The position numbers were made by a program, and so were the translations under genes. From Sphaerisporangium corydalis (lineage in GTDB: Bacteria; Actinomycetota; Actinomycetes; Streptosporangiales; Streptosporangiaceae), in NCBI RefSeq assembly GCF_025506355.1, contig NZ_JANZYP010000012.1, forward strand, positions 92,816 through 156,815: a stretch of 64,000 nucleotides of DNA. The letters run 5' to 3'. Positions within the stretch are counted from its first letter, which is position 1. Each line of letters begins with the position of its first letter. The notes below the pieces were generated by a model. That model saw only the letters and a list, made by a program, of their open reading frames with translations. It was not told the DNA's origin and did no database searches. Shown one piece after another: positions 7,362-15,202 of this stretch.

Positions 7362-10235
7362 CTAGGGCGTCTGGGCCACTCCTTCCGCGTGACGGCGCGT
7401 GGACGCCGCCGGAGCCGTGGTCGTCGTCGCGGTGGTTTGCGGGGTGGTGAGGGCTGGGCTGGTGGGGAGGAGGAAGACGTTTGTGGGGAGGTCGGCTGGG
7501 GGGATGTCGGTGTTGAGGGCGATGAGCTGTGACAGGGTTTTGCGGTGGTCGATGCCGTATTGCTGGCGCAGGACGGTTTGCAGGGGGTCGTTTTGGTAGT
7601 GGAAGCGGTCGCCGTCGCGGGCGGCGGTGAACTGGTCGCGCCAGATGGCGCGTTGGAGTTCGCCCAGTTCTGAGCCGGTGGCGTGTTTTTCGGCGAGCAT
7701 GCCGGTGAAGGCGTCCAGGTTGGCCACGGTGCCGTAGACGGCTTTGAGGCGGGCGGCCAGGGTGGTGCGGCGGACCACGCGGGTGGCGTTGTCGGCCGCA
7801 AGGGTGGTGGGGACGCCGTTGATGTCGAACAGCTGGACGATGTCGAGGCTCTGGGGGTCGTTGATCTCGTTGCCGGGGGTGAGCAGCGGGTCGGCGGGGA
7901 AGGCGTCGGTGGACTCACCGGTGATGGCGGTGAAGGAGGACTTGGCGGGCAGCCCGTAGGCGGCGCGCAGCTGGTTGTAGGCGGGCATGCCGTGGTCGCG
8001 GCCGCGTTGCAGGTCGATGGCCCCCAGGTCGACCACCCCGTGGAAACACGCCGGCAGGGTGGGACCGTCCAGGCAGGCGGGGTTGCCGGCCACCGGGACC
8101 TGGAACAGCACGCTGCGCAGCTGGTTGTCGATCATCTCGTCGTTGTTGTACTCCGACTCCCCGCCGATCCCGGCCAGCACCGGGCCCAGCTGAATCTGAT
8201 TGACCAGATCAGGGTTGAAGAACGCCACGTTCAGCGGGACGGCCAGGTCGACGTCGGCACCGTCGAGTTCCACCTCCACGCCTTGTGCCTCCAGCGCGGC
8301 CAGGGTGGCGGGGGTGTAGCGGGCGGCGGTGGTCTCGAACTCCATCTCCCCATGGATCTGACTGTGAGCGCGATACCCCACGGTGGCGAACTCGTTGGAG
8401 AGACTCGGGTCCACGTGATCGTCGTAGCCCTGGTAGGTGGGCAACGTGACGCCCATCGCGGGGAGGAACTCGTGGTAGGTGATGTACTGCTGCTCGGCGA
8501 TCACCACCGCGCGGGCGAGCTGGAACTTGTCCTGCTGGGACATCGAGGCAGGTAACGCCGCGACGATCCGGTTGTGCTCGCGGGCGAACAACGTCTGGGT
8601 CGCGGTCAGCGCGATGTTCTCGTTCGCGCGGACGTCTCCGGCGACGGCGGCGTTGGTCGGGTTGCCCAGCAACCGGCCGTCGACCTGCATGGCGGGCGCG
8701 GTCGCGGCGTTGCCCCGGCTGGTACGCCGGGGCAGATACCCGCCGGGCAGCAGCAAGGTGGCGTTGTTGTTGGCCGGGTTGCCGTCCACCGACCCCTCAC
8801 GCAACCAGTCCAGCCGCGCATCGGTCCCGCCGTACACCGCCCACGCGTCAATGAAGGAACTGACCGTGTTCACCTGCTGACGCGCATTGGACACCCCGGT
8901 ACCCGGCGCCGCGGCCGTGCGGGTGAACGGCACCACCCCCAGATCATTGGTGAACGACTCCAGCGCGTCGGTGCGATCGAAGGGGATGTCGGCCGCGGTC
9001 CCGTTCTCCTGCCGCAACCCGATGGTGTGGTCCAGGAACTGCCCCCACACATTCCCCCACTGGGTGACCCCCCGTTCCGAGAACACATTCACATTCGTGT
9101 CGTTGAACACCCGGTTGGAGACATAACGGGCGTTCGGCCCGGCGACCACCTGGCCCTTCCCGTCGGCGTACCGGGCGGGGGCCTTGCGGGCGTAGTTCGT
9201 GCCGACGCTGCCCAGGGCCGGTGTGAACGGGTTGTTGCCCGCGCCGGTGAGGCTTTCCGGTTCCCACGTCCCGAGGATCGGGGCGGCCGGGAGGCCGTAC
9301 ACCTCCAGCCCCCACAGCGAGTAGCCGTAGGCGGTGCGCCGCACGGTGCCGTGGATCCGCACGTAACGGCCGACGCCCGCGACCGCGATCCGCTGGACGC
9401 CGCCGGTGCCGGTGGTGGTCGAGTACAGCGTCGTCCAGGCGGCGGCGTTGTCGGAGACCTGGACCTGGAAGGCGGTGGCATAGGAGTTCTGCCAGTTCAG
9501 CACCACCTGGCAGACGCGCTGCGACGAGCCGAGGTCCACCTGGATCCACTGCGGGTCGGCGAACGCGCTGGACCAGCGGGTGCCGGCGTCCCCGTCGACC
9601 GCAGCCGACGCCGGCGTGCCCGCGCCCTCCACGGAGGACGCGGACGCCGGCCGGTTCAGCGCCAGGTCGGCAGTGCCGCAGCCGGCCCGGACGAAGGAAC
9701 CGTAGACCTGGAACTCGTACAGCGAGAAGCCGTACACGGTGTGCCGGGCCGTGCCGTACATCCGGACGAACCGGCCGGTCCCCGACAGGTTGAGTGTCTG
9801 GACGCCACCGGTGCCGGTGGTGGTCGAGTAGAGCGTCGTCCAGGCGGCGGCGTCGTCGGAGACCTGGACCTGGAAGGCGACGGCGTAGGAGGTGTGCCAG
9901 GTGAACACGACCTGGCTGATCGCGGCCCTGGCGCCGAGATCGACCTGGACCCACTGCGGGTCGCTGAACGCGCTGGACCAGCGCGTGCCGGTGTTTCCGT
10001 CGGTCACCGCCGAGGCGGGGGTGCCGACGGCCTCGATCGTCGACGCGGTGGCCTGCTTGCCCTGCGACAGCAGGGCGGGGGCGGCCTGGGCGGGGGTGCC
10101 CATGGCCACGACCAGGCCGGCCAGCAGCGCGAGCACGGCCACGACGGAGGGGACGCGGTGACGGCGGCGGCGCTGAGGACGCCCGCCGGCGGCGGGCCGG
10201 GGGAGCCGGCCCGCCGAGGGAGGAACAGGTTGCAT
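7362..10235 (-). CDS. Secreted animal-type haem peroxidase with two discoidin (F5/8 type C) domains
   Basis: A 957-residue secreted protein. An Arg-rich n-region and hydrophobic stretch end in an AQA cleavage site near residue 50. Two F5/8 type C (discoidin/CBM32-like) domains span about 55-180 and 190-315. An animal-type peroxidase domain (PF03098) covers about 330-915. Peroxidase signatures are GQFLDHT (distal His region), LFAREHNRI, YRAHSQIHGEM (Arg and proximal His region) and IDLQRGRDHGMPAYNQLR. It likely oxidises small substrates with H2O2 while docked to a polysaccharide. The two discoidin domains share near-identical DNA stretches (about 9392-9480 and 9798-9880), so they arose by recent tandem duplication. 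The Thr-rich C-terminal tail has no anchor motif. It is encoded 25 bases after the FN3 protein gene, in one operon. Confidence 0.92.
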   Translation of the reverse strand: MQPVPPSAGRLPRPAAGGRPQRRRRHRVPSVVAVLALLAGLVVAMGTPAQAAPALLSQGKQATASTIEAVGTPASAVTDGNTGTRWSSAFSDPQWVQVDLGARAAISQVVFTWHTSYAVAFQVQVSDDAAAWTTLYSTTTGTGGVQTLNLSGTGRFVRMYGTARHTVYGFSLYEFQVYGSFVRAGCGTADLALNRPASASSVEGAGTPASAAVDGDAGTRWSSAFADPQWIQVDLGSSQRVCQVVLNWQNSYATAFQVQVSDNAAAWTTLYSTTTGTGGVQRIAVAGVGRYVRIHGTVRRTAYGYSLWGLEVYGLPAAPILGTWEPESLTGAGNNPFTPALGSVGTNYARKAPARYADGKGQVVAGPNARYVSNRVFNDTNVNVFSERGVTQWGNVWGQFLDHTIGLRQENGTAADIPFDRTDALESFTNDLGVVPFTRTAAAPGTGVSNARQQVNTVSSFIDAWAVYGGTDARLDWLREGSVDGNPANNNATLLLPGGYLPRRTSRGNAATAPAMQVDGRLLGNPTNAAVAGDVRANENIALTATQTLFAREHNRIVAALPASMSQQDKFQLARAVVIAEQQYITYHEFLPAMGVTLPTYQGYDDHVDPSLSNEFATVGYRAHSQIHGEMEFETTAARYTPATLAALEAQGVEVELDGADVDLAVPLNVAFFNPDLVNQIQLGPVLAGIGGESEYNNDEMIDNQLRSVLFQVPVAGNPACLDGPTLPACFHGVVDLGAIDLQRGRDHGMPAYNQLRAAYGLPAKSSFTAITGESTDAFPADPLLTPGNEINDPQSLDIVQLFDINGVPTTLAADNATRVVRRTTLAARLKAVYGTVANLDAFTGMLAEKHATGSELGELQRAIWRDQFTAARDGDRFHYQNDPLQTVLRQQYGIDHRKTLSQLIALNTDIPPADLPTNVFLLPTSPALTTPQTTATTTTAPAASTRRHAEGVAQTP

Positions 10236-10260
10236 CGACCTAATCCCTGCTGGAGATGGG

Positions 10261-11745
10261 CTACTGGGCGAGGGCGCTGGACTCCGCTGTCCGCGCGCTC
10301 TCCCCGGCCGCGTTCACGGCGCTGAACTGGTAGTAGTAACGCTGTCCCGCGGTGACCGCCCGGTCGACGTAGGTCGGCGAGGTGACGTGCACGTACGGCG
10401 TCGCGCCCTCGCCACCCGGGGTGGTCGAGCGGTAGACGTTCCAGGTGGCGTTCGCCTGGTAACCCCACTGGAGCAGGATGTCGCCGGCCCTGGGGCTGAT
10501 CACGACGCCGAACGGGACGCCGGGCGCGCCGGTGGGCGGCGTGACCGTGACGGTCGGCGTCGGGGTCGGGGTCACCGTCGGCGTGGTCCCGCCGGGCACC
10601 GCCGTGACCTCGGCCGAGTTCGGCGAGCCGCCGACCGCGTTGGCCGCCGAGACGAAGTAGTAGTACGTCGTCCCGTTGCGCAGCCCGGTGTCGGTGAACG
10701 TGGTGGTGGTGCCGTTGGTGGTCCCGACGGGCGTGTTGACCTCGCCGTCGGACTTGGTGCCCCGGTAGATCCGGTACGACGTCGGGGCGCCGCTCGCGCT
10801 CGCCGTCCACGTCAGCTTGACCGAGGCGGCGGCCGGGGTCGCGGTCAGGCCGGTCGGCCCGGACGGCACCGACGCCGTCGCCGGGGTGACCGTCATCTGG
10901 TCCACCCGGGACAGGCCGTGGTCGCTGACGGCGATCTGGCTGATCGAGTTGACCCCGGCGCGCAGCTGGACCTGCAGGGCCGAGTGCTGGTAGACGTCGA
11001 AGCTGCCGGTGATCGGGAAGCTCTGCGTCCGGGTGATGACGGTGCCGTTGACCTTGAGTCCCATCTGGCGGTTGTTGACGCCGGGGAACAGTCCTCCCTG
11101 GAAGGCGTACCGCCAGTCCACGGTGTACAGGCCGCTGGTGGGGACGACGACGTTGTTGAACGTCATCGAGCCGTCCTCGGCGTACGCCATGTCGACGACC
11201 CGGTCACCGGGGGAGTCGGATCCGGAGGAGCCCAGCACGTCGGGGAACCACCCGTTCAGCGTCTGGAACCAGTCGAAGCCGCCGAGCAGGGCGTCCTTGC
11301 AGTAGTAGACCCAGCCGTTGCCGGCGGGCACCCCGGCGACGTTGCCGCCGGTGCCGATCGGCGGCGGGGTCTTGGAGGCGTCCTCGGGCGTGCGTGCGGA
11401 CTCGCCCGAGGAGTTGACCGCGCTCACCTGGTAGAAGTACGTCGGCGTCGCGCTGAGTCCGATGTCGTCGTAGCTGGTGGCCGGCGCGTTCACGGTCGCG
11501 ATCGGCGTGTTGCCCTCGGCGCCGGAGGCCGTGCCCCGGTAGATCCGGTAGCTGGTCGCGCCGGGGCTGGCCTCCCACTCGACCTCGATGGACGAGTCGC
11601 TGTGGGCGGTCAGTTCGATCTCGTCGGGGGTGGCGGGGACCGCCGCGGCGGTCGCCGCGAAGGGGGTGGCGGCGGCGATGCCGACGCCTCCGGCGATGAA
11701 CGTCAGCAGGGCGATGAGGGCCCGTGCCGCTAGTGCTTTGTGCAT
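10261..11745 (-). CDS. Secreted fibronectin type III protein with central carbohydrate-binding-like module
   Basis: A 494-residue secreted protein with a signal peptide (about 1-35). FN3 domain 1 is at about 39-128 and a CBM35/malectin-like beta-sandwich at about 135-285 (VVPTSGLYTVDWRYAF, VNSISQIAVSD). FN3 domain 2 is at about 292-385, a Thr/Pro linker at about 388-405 and FN3 domain 3 at about 412-494. FN3 units carry the repeated YRIYRGT and YYYxVSAxN blocks. There is no catalytic domain, so it is probably a carbohydrate-binding or matrix adaptor. GGGAG lies 7 bases before the ATG. It is first gene of the operon with the haem peroxidase, under a promoter with a LacI-type operator. Confidence 0.87.
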   Translation of the reverse strand: MHKALAARALIALLTFIAGGVGIAAATPFAATAAAVPATPDEIELTAHSDSSIEVEWEASPGATSYRIYRGTASGAEGNTPIATVNAPATSYDDIGLSATPTYFYQVSAVNSSGESARTPEDASKTPPPIGTGGNVAGVPAGNGWVYYCKDALLGGFDWFQTLNGWFPDVLGSSGSDSPGDRVVDMAYAEDGSMTFNNVVVPTSGLYTVDWRYAFQGGLFPGVNNRQMGLKVNGTVITRTQSFPITGSFDVYQHSALQVQLRAGVNSISQIAVSDHGLSRVDQMTVTPATASVPSGPTGLTATPAAASVKLTWTASASGAPTSYRIYRGTKSDGEVNTPVGTTNGTTTTFTDTGLRNGTTYYYFVSAANAVGGSPNSAEVTAVPGGTTPTVTPTPTPTVTVTPPTGAPGVPFGVVISPRAGDILLQWGYQANATWNVYRSTTPGGEGATPYVHVTSPTYVDRAVTAGQRYYYQFSAVNAAGESARTAESSALAQ

Positions 11746-11814
11746 GACACAACTCCCAGGGCTGGGGGGTCTGGGGTGATCCGCGACGCCGGTTCCGGTC
11801 GGCGCGGGGCATGC

Positions 11815-11828
11815 AGAGAGCGCTCTCT
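11815..11828. promoter_or_regulatory. LacI-family-type operator
   Basis: AGAGAGCGCTCTCT is a perfect 14-bp palindrome of the GAGCGCTC type used by actinobacterial LacI regulators of polysaccharide-degradation genes (CelR/CebR sites are TGGGAGCGCTCCCA). It lies just after the predicted -10 element, where a bound repressor would block initiation. No LacI gene is in the window. Confidence 0.65.
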
Positions 11829-11836
11829 CTCCAGCA

Positions 11837-11866
11837 AGGTATCACCAGGCCAGGGCCATTTGTCAA
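11837..11866 (-). promoter_or_regulatory. Promoter of the FN3-peroxidase operon
   Basis: On the minus strand a consensus TTGACA (11866-11861) is followed after 18 bases by ATACCT (11842-11837). An imperfect inverted repeat, TTTGTCAA with TTGGCAAA (11859-11877), covers the -35 box. The rest of 11746-12135 holds no gene that I can support. Confidence 0.5.
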
Positions 11867-12135
11867 TGCTTGGCAAAAGTATCGAAGAAACGTCGCGGTA
11901 ACGTGCCGGCGCCTCCCGCCGGGCCCCCAGGGCGGCTCGCGGGGGGCGGCTCGGACGCGGCTTGGAGTGACCCCCGTCATAGGGCATGCGGGGCGGTCCG
12001 CGGGCCTGGGACGGTCTGCGGGCGCTTGACGTGATCGAGGCGTACTGAAATATTGCCACTTGCAATAAGCGAACGTGCACTAATGAAGACTGCCTCACCC
12101 CATCGCGGGCCATCCCCAGAGAGCGAGATGAGCAG

Positions 12136-12567
12136 ATGACCATCGCCCATGACCCCGGGCCGATCCTCGACCTGTTCGCCAGGGCCGCCGCCGCGTGGGC
12201 GGCCGGCGACGCCACGGCGTACGGCGAGCTGTTCACCGAGGACGCCGAATACATCACCTGGTTCGGCCAGCGGATCCGCGGCGCGCGGGAGATCGCCGAG
12301 ACGCACCGAGCGCTGTTCGCCAAGATCCCCATGGGCGGCCAGGACGGCCCCGCCCCGGAACCGTCCATCCGCTTCCTGCGGCCCGGCGTCGCGGTGAGCG
12401 TCACCGTCGCCGAGTCGCCGGTGCGCGAGCCCGGACAGCCGGGCGCCACGAGCGTCGTCACCCACGTGGCCGTCGAGCAGGACGGCGCGTGGCGGATCGC
12501 CTCCTTCCAGAACACCCGCGAGACCCCGATCCCGGGCTGGGACGGTTCCCCTGGGCCTCGGCCGTGA
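12136..12567 (+). CDS. SgcJ/EcaC-family NTF2-like protein
   Basis: A 143-residue NTF2/SnoaL-fold protein: an N-terminal helix pair, the FTEDAEYITWFG strand region, then a curved sheet ending VTHVAVEQDGAWRIASFQNT, the typical close of the SgcJ/EcaC family. Family members are usually annotated as oxidoreductases, but few have a known reaction; many bind hydrophobic ligands. Its stop overlaps the next start (GTGA), making it first gene of a three-gene translationally coupled operon with an SRPBCC and an NmrA-like protein. Upstream AT-richer sequence (about 12040-12110) probably holds the promoter. Confidence 0.85.
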   Translation: MTIAHDPGPILDLFARAAAAWAAGDATAYGELFTEDAEYITWFGQRIRGAREIAETHRALFAKIPMGGQDGPAPEPSIRFLRPGVAVSVTVAESPVREPGQPGATSVVTHVAVEQDGAWRIASFQNTRETPIPGWDGSPGPRP

Positions 12568-13001
12568 GCCGCCGCAGTACGGTCGCCGAGGCCAGCGACG
12601 TGATCCGCACCCCGCTCGACAAGGTGCTCGACCTGGTGATGGCCGTCCGCCCCGGGCGCGTGGGAAGGGACAACCTCTGGCTGCTGGCCGACGGCGTCAG
12701 GGAGTTCGTCCTCAGCGGGGGCCCGGAAAGGTTCGACGCCCACTCCGGCGGCCAGCACCTGCTGTACATCGACGTCGACCGCGCCCGCCGCACCATCGGA
12801 GTCCAGGGCCACTGGTGGTACCGGGGCGAATACAGCTTCGACCCGGACAACGCGGGCACCCGGGTGACGTACCGGGTCCTCAACGTCGCCCCCCACCTGC
12901 GCTGGGCCGTACCCCTGGCCAACCGGCTGTTCGTCGGCTACAGCGACTCCGTACGGCGGGCCGTCACGGGCCTGGCACGAAAGATCGAGGAGAACGGATG
13001 A
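12564..13001 (+). CDS. SRPBCC-family ligand-binding protein
   Basis: A 145-residue START/Bet v1-like protein. The order fits the family: an N-terminal strand with a helix (IRTPLDKVLDLVMAV), central strands (RRTIGVQGHWWYRGEYSF, TRVTYRVLNVAP) and a long C-terminal helix (FVGYSDSVRRAVTGLARKIE). These proteins bind lipids or polyketides in a hydrophobic cavity. The GTG start overlaps the stop of the SgcJ-like gene, and its own stop overlaps the ATG of the NmrA-like gene. Coupled translation implies fixed stoichiometry with both neighbours. Confidence 0.78.
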   Translation: MSRRSTVAEASDVIRTPLDKVLDLVMAVRPGRVGRDNLWLLADGVREFVLSGGPERFDAHSGGQHLLYIDVDRARRTIGVQGHWWYRGEYSFDPDNAGTRVTYRVLNVAPHLRWAVPLANRLFVGYSDSVRRAVTGLARKIEENG

Positions 13002-13861
13002 TCCTTGTCACCGGCGCCACCGGCCACGTGGGCCGCGAGCTCGTCACGCGGCTGCTCACCGCGGGGGAGCGGGTCCGCGCGTTCACCCGCGACCCGTCCC
13101 GCGCCAGGGGCGTGCTCCCCGCCGGGGCCGAGGTCCTCGGCGGCGACCTCACCACCGGCGACGGGCTGCCGGACGCGCTGCGCGGCGTGGACGGGGTCTT
13201 CCTGTTCCTGGACGCCACCCGGTCGGCGACCGGCGCCGCCGGCCCCGCGGCGACCATGATCGCGGCGTCCGGGGTGACGCGCGTGGCGGCGCTGTCGTCG
13301 GCCTCGGCGGCCGGCGACCCCGGCAACCTGATCGCCGCCGGGCACCTGATCGCCGAGGCCGCGCTGGCCGACGCCGGTCTGGCGGCGACGCTCCTGCGTC
13401 CGGGTGAGTTCATGTCCAACGCGTTGCAGTGGGCCCCGGCGATCCGGTCGGGGGAGGTCCTGCGGATCCCGTTCCTCGACCTGCGGTCGGCCGTGGTCGA
13501 CCCGGCGGACATCGCCGCCGTCGCGAGCGTGTCGCTGCTCCGGCCCGGACACGAGGGCAAGATCCATCCCATCAGCGGCGGGGAGTACCAGAGCGCGCGC
13601 GACCGGGTGGGCACCCTGGCGCGGGTGCTGGACCTCGACATCACCGTGGAGGAGGTGTCCGAGGCCGAGCACGTCGAGCGGATGAGCCGCTACATGCCCG
13701 CGTTCGTCGTCGAGGCCGTGCTCGACCTGGTGCGCCAGGCGCGGGAGCTGAACCTGCCGGAGAAGGACTGGCTGTTGCCGACGGTGCGGGACCTCACCGG
13801 GCGGGCGCCGAGGACGTTCGCCGAGTGGGCCACCGGCCACGCGGCCTTCTTCCGGCCCTGA
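12998..13861 (+). CDS. NmrA-like NAD(P)H-binding atypical SDR
   Basis: A 287-residue atypical short-chain dehydrogenase. The N-terminal Rossmann motif is TGATGHVGREL (residues 5-15), followed by RVRAFTRDPSRAR, which reads NADP(H). The later part matches NmrA/HSCARG-like proteins (LRPGEFMSNALQWAP, VVDPADIAAVASVSL). The catalytic Tyr-x3-Lys of classical SDRs is not evident, so it may be a redox sensor or a reductase on an unknown substrate. The ATG overlaps the SRPBCC stop. Its 3' end is followed by partial duplications of the stop region and then a strong hairpin. Confidence 0.85.
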   Translation: MILVTGATGHVGRELVTRLLTAGERVRAFTRDPSRARGVLPAGAEVLGGDLTTGDGLPDALRGVDGVFLFLDATRSATGAAGPAATMIAASGVTRVAALSSASAAGDPGNLIAAGHLIAEAALADAGLAATLLRPGEFMSNALQWAPAIRSGEVLRIPFLDLRSAVVDPADIAAVASVSLLRPGHEGKIHPISGGEYQSARDRVGTLARVLDLDITVEEVSEAEHVERMSRYMPAFVVEAVLDLVRQARELNLPEKDWLLPTVRDLTGRAPRTFAEWATGHAAFFRP

Positions 13862-13907
13862 CCCGCACGGTCTTCCGGCCGGTTCTGACCTTCCGGCCCT
13901 GACCCGC
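13850..13907 (+). repeat. Stop-codon-containing direct repeat at the NmrA-like gene end
   Basis: TTCCGGCCCTGACCCGC occurs at 13850-13866 (spanning the TGA stop) and again at 13891-13907, with a degenerate TTCCGGCC...CTGACC copy between. The offset is 41 bases. Confidence 0.75.
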
Positions 13908-13934
13908 CGCAGCGCCGGAGTCGGCCGGGAAAAA

Positions 13935-13968
13935 CGAAATCCCCAGGTCGGCTGACCTGGGGATTTCG
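13935..13968. terminator. Strong bidirectional terminator (tRNA cluster / NmrA operon)
   Basis: A perfect 15-bp stem (CGAAATCCCCAGGTC with its complement) closes a GGCT loop. It lies immediately downstream of the leftward tRNA cluster and also of the rightward operon. It shares its arm core with the hairpin at 6748-6774. Confidence 0.85.
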
Positions 13969-13973
13969 GAGGG

Positions 13974-14045
13974 TGGGCGATACTGGGATTGAACCAGTGG
14001 CCTCTACCGTGTCAAGGTAGCGCTCTCCCACTGAGCTAATCGCCC
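13974..14045 (-). tRNA. tRNA-Val (GAC)
   Basis: 72 nt, 7-bp acceptor stem GGGCGAT/ATCGCCC, D arm GCTC/GAGC, anticodon loop TTGACAC with anticodon GAC, T arm ACTGG TTCAATC CCAGT, discriminator A. CCA is not encoded (CCC follows). It is the last gene of the cluster, next to the terminator. Confidence 0.95.
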
Positions 14046-14059
14046 TCGATGAGAATCAG

Positions 14060-14131
14060 AGCGGACGACGGGATTCGAACCCGCGACCCTCACCTTGGCA
14101 AGGTGATGCTCTACCACTGAGCCACGTCCGC
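14060..14131 (-). tRNA. tRNA-Gly (GCC), copy 1
   Basis: 72 nt, acceptor GCGGACG/CGTCCGC, anticodon loop TTGCCAA with anticodon GCC, T loop TTCGAAT, discriminator U. Identical in sequence to the second copy upstream in the cluster. Confidence 0.95.
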
Positions 14132-14206
14132 ACGATCACTCGGAAAACGGTTCCCGAGCGATGCCTGTACAACTTTACCGGATCTCGCAGGTGCGTGATC
14201 CCGCAG

Positions 14207-14277
14207 AGGTGGAGACGGGATTTGAACCCGTGTACGCGGCTTTGCAGGCCGCTGCCTCGCCTCTCGGCCACTCCACC
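14207..14277 (-). tRNA. tRNA-Cys (GCA)
   Basis: 71 nt, acceptor GGTGGAG/CTCCACC, anticodon stem GCGGC/GCCGC with loop CTGCAAA (anticodon GCA), T arm with TTCAAAT, discriminator U as expected for Cys. It lies between the two identical tRNA-Gly genes. Confidence 0.95.
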
Positions 14278-14287
14278 AGGATTTCCG

Positions 14288-14359
14288 AGCGGACGACGGG
14301 ATTCGAACCCGCGACCCTCACCTTGGCAAGGTGATGCTCTACCACTGAGCCACGTCCGC
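14288..14359 (-). tRNA. tRNA-Gly (GCC), copy 2
   Basis: Identical to the 14060-14131 gene over all 72 nt, including discriminator U. It is first in the leftward Gly-Cys-Gly-Val transcript; the GCC duplication suits the GGC-rich codon use of this genome. Confidence 0.95.
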
Positions 14360-14497
14360 GTGAAAACCGGGGAGCGATCCCCGGCCACGCAAAGACTCTA
14401 GCGCGTCCGGCGACTCGGTGTGCGCAGTCGGCGGCGCGAGCCGTAGGTGAACGCCAGGTTTCCGATCGCCCCGCGCGGGGCGGGCGATCGGCGGCGA

Positions 14498-15145
14498 TCA
14501 GCCCGTCCCGCGCGCCGCCGCGGCCTTGATCGTCCACATCAGGTCCTCCAGGTCGGCGCGGAACTCCGCGTCCCAGTCCACGGCGGCGTCCAGGTGGGCC
14601 GCGAGCCGGTGGTGCGCGGGCAGGTGGCCGGGTTCGGGCCCGCCGCGCCGGGAACGGGCGTCCGCCGACCCCGCCGAGAAGCGCCCGCCGGCCTCGGACA
14701 CGGCGAAGCCGAGCACGAACGTGCTGACCAGGCGTTCGACCCTCGGCACGTGCGCCTCGGGGACGCCCGCGTCCAGCAGGGCCTGGTAGAGCAGGTCGAC
14801 GACGAGGACGGCGGCGGGGGTGACCGAGGGCCGGGAGAACAGCAGGGGGAACACGGCGGGATGCCTGCGCGCGGTGTCCCGGGCGCCGTTGGCGATCAGC
14901 TCCAGCCGTTCCTCCCAGGGCGCGGACGGGTCCGGCGCGGGCAGGTCGGACAGCAGGAGTCCCACGAGGGCGTCGAGCAGCGCGTCCTTGCCCTCGAAGT
15001 AGCCGTACAGCGCCATCGGTGTGACGCCGACGCGCTCGGCGACCGTGCGCATCGACACCGCGTCCAGCCCTCGCTCGGCGGCGATGGCCAGCGCGGCGTC
15101 CAGGATCTCGGGCCGGCGCTCGGTCTTGATCTTCCGTTTCCCCAC
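14498..15145 (-). CDS. TetR-family transcriptional repressor
   Basis: A 215-residue TetR protein. The N-terminal HTH (about 12-58) contains ILDAALAIAAERGLDAVSM and the recognition segment VGVTPMALYGYF. A C-terminal TetR_C-type ligand domain follows (ERLELIANGARDTARRHPAVF). It is divergent from an ABC exporter operon, with a perfect 30-bp inverted repeat in the 57-base gap covering both start regions. It most likely represses itself and the exporter until a transported compound binds. The low-complexity stretch near residues 158-175 is probably a loop. Confidence 0.92.
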   Translation of the reverse strand: MGKRKIKTERRPEILDAALAIAAERGLDAVSMRTVAERVGVTPMALYGYFEGKDALLDALVGLLLSDLPAPDPSAPWEERLELIANGARDTARRHPAVFPLLFSRPSVTPAAVLVVDLLYQALLDAGVPEAHVPRVERLVSTFVLGFAVSEAGGRFSAGSADARSRRGGPEPGHLPAHHRLAAHLDAAVDWDAEFRADLEDLMWTIKAAAARGTG

Positions 15146-15154
15146 TTGCCGCAG

Positions 15155-15184
15155 TCTACACCGTAGAGTAGTCTACGGTGTAGA
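15155..15184. promoter_or_regulatory. TetR operator
   Basis: A perfect 13-bp inverted repeat, TCTACACCGTAGA, 4-base spacer GTAG, then its exact complement. It is centred in the divergent tetR/ABC intergenic region and includes TAGACTA-like -10 material. Confidence 0.85.
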
Positions 15185-15202
15185 TTAAGAAGGGGTGGGC
15201 CG

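Noticed and set aside
13974..14359. tRNA cluster as an integration site with a nearby mobile element
   Set aside because: No integrase, no direct repeat of a tRNA 3' end and no phage or plasmid genes on either side.
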